Shown here: positions 7,099 to 12,260 of the stretch, one piece after another
How positions within the stretch are numbered: position 1 is the first letter of the stretch
Layout of the letters: every line of letters begins with the position of its first letter
Assembly (NCBI GenBank): GCA_002376325.1
Contig: DFMR01000184.1
Span: 5,597 to 17,856 of the forward strand
DNA from: Proteobacteria bacterium UBA3588
GTDB taxonomy: Bacteria > Pseudomonadota > Gammaproteobacteria > Thiohalomonadales > Thiohalomonadaceae
Direction: 5' to 3'
DNA length: 12,260 nt
Position numbers and translations under genes: made by a program
Notes under the pieces: generated by a model
Told to the model about the DNA's origin: nothing
Databases searched by the model: none
The model's input: only the letters and a program-made list of their open reading frames with translations

Positions 7099-7104
7099 CT
7101 CCTC
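7099..7104 (-). promoter_or_regulatory. Ribosome binding site deciding the TTG start of gcvT
   Basis: GAGGAG lies 7 nt before the TTG at 7091. It rules out the upstream TTG at 7106, which overlaps the site itself, and supports a rare TTG initiation codon for gcvT. Confidence 0.75.
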
Positions 7105-7115
7105 AAGAAAAGCCT

Positions 7116-7195
7116 TTAACCGCGGGGAACACGGGGTGCACGGGGATGATCAATACATTCATTATTCCCGGCTCCCCCTGTGTTCCCCGTGGTTA
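7116..7195. repeat. Intergenic inverted repeat, copy 4 (lipA-gcvT gap)
   Basis: TTAACCGCGGGGAACACGGGG starts the left arm at 7116, and a complementary arm ending TGTTCCCCGTGGTTA closes the element at 7195. One position in the arms would form a G.U pair. AAAAG (7108-7112) adjoins the element on the gcvT side. In RNA this gives a long GC-rich hairpin, then GGCUUUUC, then the gcvT ribosome binding site. Confidence 0.85.
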
Positions 7196-7202
7196 GCCTT
7201 GT

Positions 7203-8093
7203 TTACTCTTCCGCATGGTACGAACTGCGCACCATCGGCCCGGCCTTCACCCAGGCGAAGCCCAGCGCCTGCGCCTCGCGGGCGTAGGCGGCGAAGGTAT
7301 CGGGATGGACGTACTCGCGCACCGGCAGGTGGAAGCGGGTCGGGCGCAGGTATTGGCCGAGCGAGACGCGGCTGACACCCGCGCTGCGCAGCTCGCGCAA
7401 CACCGCCACCACCTCCTCGAAACGCTCCCCCAGCCCCAGCATCAGCGCCGACTTGGCCTCGATACCGGCGCACGCCGCCGCCAGCTCCAGCAGGCGCAGC
7501 GAACGCTCGTATTTGGCCCCCTTACGCACGCTGCGGTAGAGCGAAGGCACCGTCTCCACATTGTGTCCCCAGACGAACGTCGGCGCCGCGGCGCACAGTG
7601 CGTCGATCGCCGACTCCTGGCAGTCGCGGAAATCGGGGGTAAGCAGCTCCAGACCGATGGCCGGCCGGCGTGCGCGCAGCGCGCGCAGGGTGGCGGCAAA
7701 GATGGAGGCGCCGCCGTCGGGCAGCTCGTCGCGATTGACCGAGGTGAGCACCACATAATCGAGATTCATCGCCGCCACCGTCTCGGCGACACGGCGCGGC
7801 TCGTCGGCGTCAACCGCTTCAGGACGGCCGGTCTTCACCGCACAGAAACCGCAGGCGCGGGTGCAGGTATCGCCCAGCAGCATGATGCTGGCGGTGCCGC
7901 GACTCCAACATTCGCCGCGATTGGGGCAGCGCGCCTCCTCGCACACCGTATTGAGGCCGTTGCCGTGCACCCGCTGCGCGGTCGCGGCATAGTCGCCCGC
8001 CGCCAGCGACTGGCGCACCCATACGGGCATGCGCCCCACATTGGGCTGCGCCGAGTGGTCGAATACGGGGATGACGGCGGCACTATGGGCCAT
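7203..8093 (-). CDS. lipA: Lipoyl synthase (radical SAM)
   Basis: A 296-residue radical SAM enzyme that inserts two sulfur atoms into octanoyl groups on lipoyl domains such as H-protein Lys65. The auxiliary 4Fe-4S cluster ligands are visible as Cys51, Cys56 and Cys62 in CEEARCPNRGEC. The radical SAM cluster ligands are Cys77, Cys81 and Cys84 in CTRACGFC. The C-terminal RSSYHAEE (289-296) carries the conserved serine that caps the auxiliary cluster in known LipA structures. The start is the ATG giving MAHSAAVIPV, with GAGAG (8102-8106) 8 nt upstream; the longer frame would begin on CTG. It is the first gene after the glycine riboswitch, about 75 nt past the riboswitch terminator. Being in the gcv operon rather than beside lipB is notable and fits a role in lipoylating GcvH. 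Whether it is the only lipA in the genome cannot be seen here. Confidence 0.97.
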   Translation of the reverse strand: MAHSAAVIPVFDHSAQPNVGRMPVWVRQSLAAGDYAATAQRVHGNGLNTVCEEARCPNRGECWSRGTASIMLLGDTCTRACGFCAVKTGRPEAVDADEPRRVAETVAAMNLDYVVLTSVNRDELPDGGASIFAATLRALRARRPAIGLELLTPDFRDCQESAIDALCAAAPTFVWGHNVETVPSLYRSVRKGAKYERSLRLLELAAACAGIEAKSALMLGLGERFEEVVAVLRELRSAGVSRVSLGQYLRPTRFHLPVREYVHPDTFAAYAREAQALGFAWVKAGPMVRSSYHAEE

Positions 8094-8168
8094 GACTTCA
8101 ACTCTCAGCAATCGTCAGGGTCGGAACAGCGTACCGCGCCCTGTTGCGGTTCCCGCTCACCCACCAAT

Positions 8169-8209
8169 AAAAAAAGGGGCGACGTCAGACCTTGGCCTTA
8201 CGTCGCCCC
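8169..8209 (-). terminator. Riboswitch-controlled intrinsic terminator
   Basis: On the minus strand, GGGGCGACGT (8209-8200) pairs perfectly with ACGTCGCCCC (8185-8176) across a 14-nt loop and is followed by seven T residues (8175-8169). It lies between the second glycine aptamer and lipA. Its 5' arm overlaps the 3' strand of that aptamer's P1 helix at 8202-8209, so the two structures exclude each other. Confidence 0.93.
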
Positions 8210-8376
8210 TCTGTCCTTTCACCTGAGAGCTTGGCCCCTTCGGTGGACTGTCGTCGCAGTCTCTCTCCAGAGTCGACCGGTTCCGGCGGTCCTTGGGCCT
8301 GAGCGTTTCCGGGCGGGTTGCGCCTTCGGCGGCGGCCTGCCGGTTATCCGGTGCCGCTCTCTCCCGTGGGAACCAT
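8202..8376 (-). promoter_or_regulatory. Tandem glycine riboswitch upstream of lipA-gcv operon
   Basis: Two aptamers in series. Aptamer I has GGGAGAGAGC (8365-8356), CCGAAGGCGCAA (8329-8318) and GCTCAGGCCCAAGGACC (8304-8288), with a likely P1 GGTTC/GGACC (8374-8370 with 8292-8288). Aptamer II has GGAGAGAG (8268-8261), a P2-like GACTG/CAGTC stem, CCGAAGGGGCCAA (8243-8231) and GCTCTCAGGTGAAAGGACAG (8230-8211). Its P1 is GTCG-A-CTCTG (8277-8268) with CAGAG-GGG-CGAC (8213-8202). These are the conserved blocks of the glycine (gcvT) riboswitch. The 327-bp gene-free stretch from lipA to the antiporter stop is filled by this element, its terminator and its promoter, plus an unremarkable 75-nt leader before lipA. 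Confidence 0.95.
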
Positions 8377-8389
8377 GGGTCGTGTCCGC

Positions 8390-8418
8390 ACTATACCTGT
8401 AGCCGCGCCCGAAACCAA
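8390..8418 (-). promoter_or_regulatory. Sigma70-like promoter of the riboswitch-gcv operon
   Basis: On the minus strand, TTGGTT (8418-8413) and TATAGT (8395-8390) are separated by 17 nt. Transcription would start near 8383, just before the first aptamer. The promoter begins 2 nt past the antiporter stop codon (8421-8423), and no terminator is visible in front of it, so some read-through from upstream genes is possible. Confidence 0.7.
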
Positions 8419-8420
8419 GA

Positions 8421-9656
8421 TCAGTCCGCCTTGGCGCGGGCCAGGCGTCCTACCGTAAGCCCTTGAACCACTATGGAAAACACCACGACTACGTAGGTAA
8501 CGGCAAGGATCAGGCTGCGCTCCTCCCCATGGGGCAGCGACAGCGCCAGCGCCACTGAAATGCCGCCGCGCAGCCCGCCCCAGGTCATGATACGCACCGC
8601 GCCGCGGCTGAACGGACGGCGCAGACGCATCAAACCAATAGGCAATCCGACGCTCACCAGCCGCCCGGCCAGCACCGCCGGAATGGCGAACAGCGCCGCC
8701 AGCACGTAGCCGTGGGGGAAGTGGATCGCGATGACTTCCATGCCGATCAGCACAAACAGCACCGCATTCAGTATCTCGTCCGCCAATACCCAGAAGGTCT
8801 CGATGTGGCGGCGCGTCTGCTCGGGCATGGCGAACATACCGCCGCGGTTACCGATGAAGATGCCGGCCACCACCACGGTGATCGGGCCGGAGGCGTGCAG
8901 CCACTCGGACAGCGCGTAGCCGCCCATCACCAGAGACAGGGTGATGAGTATCTCCACCTGATAGTTGTCCACCTGCCGCAGCAGATAGTAGGCGAGAGCG
9001 CCGCACGCTATGCCCAACAGCATGCCGCCGATCCCCTCCTCCAGAAACAGCGCCGTAACCGCCCGGACGCTGGGGTCACGGCCGCCGACAGCGATATCGA
9101 AGAAGAGGATAAACAGCACCACGGCGACCCCGTCGTTGAACAGCGCCTCGCCGGCGATCTTGGCCCGCAGGCTGGGCGACACGCCGGCCCGCTTCAGAAT
9201 GCTGAGCACCGCGATGGGATCGGTGGGCGAGATCAGCGCGCCGAATACCAGGCAGTAGGCGAAGGTGATATGGAGATCGAGCGGTTTCACCGCCAGCCAT
9301 CCCAGACCGGCGACGATGAAGGTCGAGGTCAGCACGCTGAAACTGGCAAGAATGGCGATGGCCCAGCGTTGCGCGGCCAGCTCCTGCATATCCACCTGCA
9401 AAGCGGCGGGGAACAACAACAGTCCGAGCATGCCTTCCAGCAACGCCCTGCTGAAATCGATGCGCGCCAGCATGGCGCGCGCCCACAGGTCGACGCCGCC
9501 GTAACCGAGCTTGCCCAGGCCGATGATCACCAGCGACACCAGCAGCGATACCAGCATCAGACCGATGGCGGTCGGCAGGCGGAAGAAGCGGTGATTGACG
9601 TAGGCGAACAGCGCCGTCAGCGTGATCAGCAGGGCGATCAGGTTGAAGACGTCCAC
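8421..9656 (-). CDS. CPA1/NhaP-type Na+(K+)/H+ antiporter
   Basis: A 411-residue, strongly hydrophobic inner-membrane protein with about 11-12 predicted transmembrane segments, expected to exchange cytoplasmic Na+ or K+ for protons. CPA1 signatures: FPAALQVDM (82-90), the unwound-helix motif SPTDPIAV (143-150), the ion-binding GEALFNDGVAVVLF (169-182) with Asn174-Asp175, and WGGLRGGISVALALSLP (359-375). There is no large C-terminal cytoplasmic domain, so this is a minimal CPA1 protein. The start codon is GTG with no recognisable ribosome binding site; the preceding ubiquinone hydroxylase stops 15 bp upstream, so translational coupling is likely. The N-terminus MDVFNLIALLITL resembles relatives, supporting this start. 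It ends directly before the riboswitch promoter and is therefore upstream of, not controlled by, the glycine switch. Confidence 0.93.
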   Translation of the reverse strand: MDVFNLIALLITLTALFAYVNHRFFRLPTAIGLMLVSLLVSLVIIGLGKLGYGGVDLWARAMLARIDFSRALLEGMLGLLLFPAALQVDMQELAAQRWAIAILASFSVLTSTFIVAGLGWLAVKPLDLHITFAYCLVFGALISPTDPIAVLSILKRAGVSPSLRAKIAGEALFNDGVAVVLFILFFDIAVGGRDPSVRAVTALFLEEGIGGMLLGIACGALAYYLLRQVDNYQVEILITLSLVMGGYALSEWLHASGPITVVVAGIFIGNRGGMFAMPEQTRRHIETFWVLADEILNAVLFVLIGMEVIAIHFPHGYVLAALFAIPAVLAGRLVSVGLPIGLMRLRRPFSRGAVRIMTWGGLRGGISVALALSLPHGEERSLILAVTYVVVVFSIVVQGLTVGRLARAKAD

Positions 9657-9671
9657 GGCGCCGGCGCGCCG

Positions 9672-10949
9672 TCAACTGCGTGGCGCCCGGGCCAGCCGCG
9701 GCAGCTCGCCGCCGAGACCGAGGGCGCGGCGCATGAAGAAATGCTTGATCGGCGCCACGCGATTGGTGACGTTCAGCCCACCGTTGCGCAGCCATGCCAG
9801 CGGCGTACTGCGGTTGCTGAACAGCCGTTTGAAGCCGTCCATCGCCGCCAGCATGGCGATGTTGTCGCCCTTGCGCGCACGCTCGTAACGGCGCAGCAGC
9901 GACAGGCGGCCGGGGTCCCGACCGCCTGCGAGCAGTACCTCGGCCAGCTCGACGGCGTCCGCTATACCGATATTGAGTCCCTGCCCGGCCAACGGGTGCA
10001 GCGTATGAGCGGCGTTGCCGGCCAGCGCCAGACGCGGCCGCACGTAGTGATCGGCGTGCTGCAACCGCAACGCAAACGCGGCGCGCGGCCCCACCGTCTC
10101 CATGCGCCCCAACGCATCACCAAACGTTTCGCCAGGAGCGAAACGTGGAAGCCGCAGGCTACCCGCAAGGCCGGCGCCGGGGATGGTTCCGGTCAGGGCA
10201 AGCTGCAACTCATCGAGGAATTGCGAGGCCGGCATCGCGCACAGCTCGCCGGCGCGCTCGTGGCCGGTGGACCAGACGATGGAGCTGTAACCGTGGGGCA
10301 GCGGCAGGAAGGCCAACGGTCCTTCGGGCAGGAAACGTTGCCAGGCCGTATCGCGGTGGGACTTGGAGGTCTTCACGGTGCAGACCACGGCGCTCTGGTC
10401 ATAGGCCCAGCCGGTGGTATCGATGCCGGACTGCTCGCGCACCCAGGAGCTGCTGCCGTCGGTACCGATCAGCAGCTTGGCGTGCAAGGTGCGGCCGTCG
10501 GCCAGATAGAGCTCCGCCCGCTCGTCGCCCAGATGCATCCCCTGCGCCTCGGCAGGACAGAGAAAATCGATGTTGTCGAACTGCGCCATGCGATCGAGCA
10601 GTGCGGCCAGGATCACGCGATTCTCGATGATGTGGCCCAGGTTCGGCTCGCCCAGCTCGGTGCAGTCGAAATGGATCGCGCCGTTGCCGCCGGCGTCCCA
10701 CACCCGCATCTCGCGGTAGGGTTGCACCCGGCGCGCCGCCATGCCGTCCCAGGCACCGAGGTTGACGAACACGTTCTGCGTCGCACGGGTGATGGCGCTG
10801 ACGCGGTTGTCGAACTCCTCCGGAAACGAACGCAGCGCCGCCACCGGCTCCACCACGCCGACGTGCAGCTGCGAACCGCCCAGGGCACAGGCGATGGTGG
10901 CCCCCACCATGCCGCCGCCGATGATCACGATGTCGTATGAGTGTTTCAT
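9672..10949 (-). CDS. FAD-dependent ubiquinone biosynthesis hydroxylase (UbiI/UbiF/VisC/COQ6 family)
   Basis: A 425-residue aromatic-ring monooxygenase of the UbiH/COQ6 family; members hydroxylate positions on the ubiquinone ring precursor. The Rossmann FAD motif is IIGGGMVGA (9-17). FDNRVSAITRAT (46-57) is the family arginine/serine block. The middle DG motif is GTDGSSSWVRE (162-172). The ribityl-binding block is GNAAHTLHPLAGQGLNIG (311-328). Which ring position it hydroxylates is not readable from sequence. Lying directly after ubiH and on the way to gcvT, as ubiI does in E. coli, makes UbiI-like function the best guess. I chose the ATG at 10949 (MKHSYDIV) because GGA lies 7 nt upstream and it begins just before the Rossmann strand; an in-frame ATG at 10961 would add four residues but has no ribosome binding site. 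The gap to ubiH carries an inverted repeat. Confidence 0.92.
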   Translation of the reverse strand: MKHSYDIVIIGGGMVGATIACALGGSQLHVGVVEPVAALRSFPEEFDNRVSAITRATQNVFVNLGAWDGMAARRVQPYREMRVWDAGGNGAIHFDCTELGEPNLGHIIENRVILAALLDRMAQFDNIDFLCPAEAQGMHLGDERAELYLADGRTLHAKLLIGTDGSSSWVREQSGIDTTGWAYDQSAVVCTVKTSKSHRDTAWQRFLPEGPLAFLPLPHGYSSIVWSTGHERAGELCAMPASQFLDELQLALTGTIPGAGLAGSLRLPRFAPGETFGDALGRMETVGPRAAFALRLQHADHYVRPRLALAGNAAHTLHPLAGQGLNIGIADAVELAEVLLAGGRDPGRLSLLRRYERARKGDNIAMLAAMDGFKRLFSNRSTPLAWLRNGGLNVTNRVAPIKHFFMRRALGLGGELPRLARAPRS

Positions 10950-10970
10950 CTTATCGTCCATAAAAAGCGA

Positions 10971-11018
10971 TTAACCACAGAGAGCATTTATGCCCTTGGG
11001 GTGCGGAGTACGGGGAGC
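10971..11018. repeat. Intergenic repeat, copy 5 (ubiH to second hydroxylase gap)
   Basis: Starts TTAACCACAGAGAGCATTTA. Its first 30 nt match the inverted complement of 5962-5991 at 27 positions, including the GCATTTATGCCCTT block. The flank AAAAAGC (10962-10968) lies on the downstream-gene side, as in the other copies. An opposite arm is not obvious within the gap; CCTCCGTGGTT at 11111-11121, inside the end of ubiH, is the nearest candidate. Between them lies a separate hairpin, GACCTCT-ATGCAC-AGAGGTC (11038-11057). Confidence 0.75.
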
Positions 11019-11037
11019 AAGGCATATCCATTACAAC

Positions 11038-11057
11038 GACCTCTATGCACAGAGGTC
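11038..11057 (-). other. Small hairpin between ubiH and the second hydroxylase
   Basis: GACCTCT (11038-11044) and AGAGGTC (11051-11057) form a perfect 7-bp stem with a 6-nt loop. No T-run follows on the minus strand, so it is not a convincing intrinsic terminator. It may be part of the repeat insertion. Confidence 0.45.
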
Positions 11058-11087
11058 ACTCACCGCAAATACACGAAGAAGGCAGTC

Positions 11088-12260
11088 TTAAACCCGAACA
11101 TCCCCCGCCTCCTCCGTGGTTCCCTCTTTCAATGCTATCCCGCAGGCGAGACGCGGCAGTTTACCCGTGAGGCCCATCGCCTGGCGGGCGAACAGGTGCT
11201 TGGCCGCCGGCAGGATATCCATGCCGAGCAGGCCGAGGTTGCGCAGCAGTCGCAGCGGCGGCAGCCGATTGGAAAAGAGGCGCACCAGACCGTCGGTGAA
11301 AGCCGCAACCCGCAGGTAGTCGGGGCGGCGCCAGGCGACGTAGGGCTGCAACGCAGTCATGGTGCCGATATCGACACCGTCGGCGTGGGCGGCGGCAATC
11401 ACTTCGGCCAGCGCCGCCACATCGCGCAACCCGAGATTGAAACCCTGGCCGCCCACCGGATGAATGGCGTGAGCGGCGTTGCCGACGAAGGCCACGCGCG
11501 GTTGTGCCGCCCGGCGAACGAAATCAAAGACCAGTGGATAGGCGTGACGTTCCGAGCTGCGCAGGAAGCGGCCGGCGCGATAGCCGAAACGCTGCTGCAG
11601 GCGGCGCAGAAATTCATCGTCGTCCAGGCCCAGCATCTCTTCGACTTCACCGTCGCGCACGGTCCACACCAGCGACCAGCGGTGACCGCGGGTCTCCTGC
11701 TCCCCGTCGCGGGGCGGATCGCACGGCAACAGCGCCAGCGGACCGGTGTCGGTAAAGCGTTCGTAGGCGACGTTGCCGTGGGCCCGATCGGTGGCGACGG
11801 TGGCGATCACCGCGGTCTGGCCGTAGCCCATGCCCCAGCTCCTGGCGCCGACGCGCTCGCGCACCGTGGAGTGGACGCCGTCGGCCGCCACCAGCAGCCG
11901 GGCGCGCACCGGGCGCGGCGTGCCGTCAACCGTCAGCGCCGCCTCAACCGCGTCGGCTTCCACCGTCAGCGCGGTAAGTTGCGCCGGACAGAGCAACTCC
12001 ACATTCGGCAGTTGCGCCACGGCTTCAGTCAATGCCGCACCGATCACGCGGCCCTCGACCACGTAGCCGAGTGCCGCGACGCCCTCCTCATCTGCCGCCA
12101 AACGCGCGCTGCCGAAGCTGCCGCGATCGGAGACGTGGATATGCCTGATGGCGGTGGCGCCGCGCTCCACCATTGCGGGCCACAGGTCCAGCGCCTGGAA
12201 GATACGGTGCGACCCATCGGCCAGCGCGATCGCGCGCGCGTCGAACGCCGGTTGCCGCTG
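11088..12260 (-). CDS. ubiH: 2-octaprenyl-6-methoxyphenyl hydroxylase UbiH (5' end outside window)
   Basis: FAD monooxygenase of ubiquinone biosynthesis. About 390 residues are visible and the frame stays open to the window edge; codons 5' of the ATG at 12173 encode FDARAIALADGSHRIF, a conserved UbiH block, so that ATG is internal. The N-terminal Rossmann GGGxxG and about 20-30 residues are missing off the edge. Seen in order: IRHIHVSDRGSFGSARL (characteristic of UbiH), the DG motif ADGVHSTVRER, and the ribityl-binding GNAAHAIHPVGGQGFNLG. The C-terminus runs MGLTGKLPRLACGIAL, where relatives usually end, then adds about 13 residues rich in E, T and G that overlap repeat-like DNA. The next gene downstream is the paralogous hydroxylase, 138 bp away. 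Confidence 0.94.
   Translation of the reverse strand, partial: QRQPAFDARAIALADGSHRIFQALDLWPAMVERGATAIRHIHVSDRGSFGSARLAADEEGVAALGYVVEGRVIGAALTEAVAQLPNVELLCPAQLTALTVEADAVEAALTVDGTPRPVRARLLVAADGVHSTVRERVGARSWGMGYGQTAVIATVATDRAHGNVAYERFTDTGPLALLPCDPPRDGEQETRGHRWSLVWTVRDGEVEEMLGLDDDEFLRRLQQRFGYRAGRFLRSSERHAYPLVFDFVRRAAQPRVAFVGNAAHAIHPVGGQGFNLGLRDVAALAEVIAAAHADGVDIGTMTALQPYVAWRRPDYLRVAAFTDGLVRLFSNRLPPLRLLRNLGLLGMDILPAAKHLFARQAMGLTGKLPRLACGIALKEGTTEEAGDVRV

Noticed and set aside
8712..10940. Long plus-strand open frame (742 codons) opposite the antiporter and second hydroxylase
   Set aside because: Same reasons: it spans two real minus-strand genes and their junction, and has biased composition and no domain motif.
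9672..10961. Start of the second hydroxylase at the ATG at 10961
   Set aside because: It has no ribosome binding site and lies next to the repeat flank; the ATG at 10949 has GGA 7 nt upstream. The difference is only four residues, so this remains uncertain.
1193..11018. TTAACCAC repeats as a CRISPR array or transposon ends
   Set aside because: The copies are scattered singly in intergenic gaps with no regular spacing, no cas genes and no transposase. A non-autonomous element origin cannot be excluded.
11088..12173. ubiH as a complete gene starting at the ATG at 12173
   Set aside because: The frame is open upstream to the window edge and encodes a conserved UbiH block, and the FAD-binding N-terminus would be missing.

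Overview
The window is a GC-rich (roughly 60 % or more by eye) stretch of a gammaproteobacterial chromosome. The evidence is protein similarity (UbiH/UbiI-type hydroxylases, Tpx, DgkA, gcv proteins) and the gene order ubiH - second Ubi hydroxylase - gcv genes, which echoes the ubiH-ubiI-gcvTHP neighbourhood of Escherichia coli. The genus cannot be fixed from the sequence; split gcvP plus a glycine riboswitch suggests a lineage outside the enterics, perhaps a Chromatiales-like one. Every gene I can support lies on the minus strand, so transcription runs from high to low coordinates.

In transcription order: (1) a ubiquinone block, with ubiH (5' end outside the window), a second FAD-dependent ubiquinone hydroxylase, and a CPA1/NhaP-type Na+/H+ antiporter; (2) a regulatory region at about 8169-8418, with a sigma70-like promoter, a tandem glycine riboswitch and an intrinsic terminator; (3) a glycine-cleavage operon, lipA - gcvT - gcvH - gcvPA - tpx - gcvPB; (4) two further genes, dgkA (diacylglycerol kinase) and a PfkB/adenosine-kinase-like sugar kinase; (5) a perfect 32-bp palindrome that probably terminates transcription.

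How the genes fit together: the riboswitch should sense glycine and release transcription of the glycine cleavage enzymes (P-protein as two subunits, T-protein and lipoyl H-protein) together with lipoyl synthase, which makes the cofactor carried by H-protein. The L-protein (dihydrolipoyl dehydrogenase) and octanoyl transferase (LipB) are not in the window. A thiol peroxidase gene sits between the two P-protein subunit genes.

The most unusual feature is a family of intergenic inverted repeats bounded by TTAACCAC...GTGGTTAA at five junctions. In all five, the same A-rich flank (AAAAG, read on the + strand) lies on the side facing the next gene's start codon. In RNA sense this is a GC-rich hairpin followed by a short U-run. 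A different REP-like pair (TTGTGGGAGCCCG) fills the gcvH-gcvPA junction. I found no tRNA, rRNA, CRISPR array or transposase gene.
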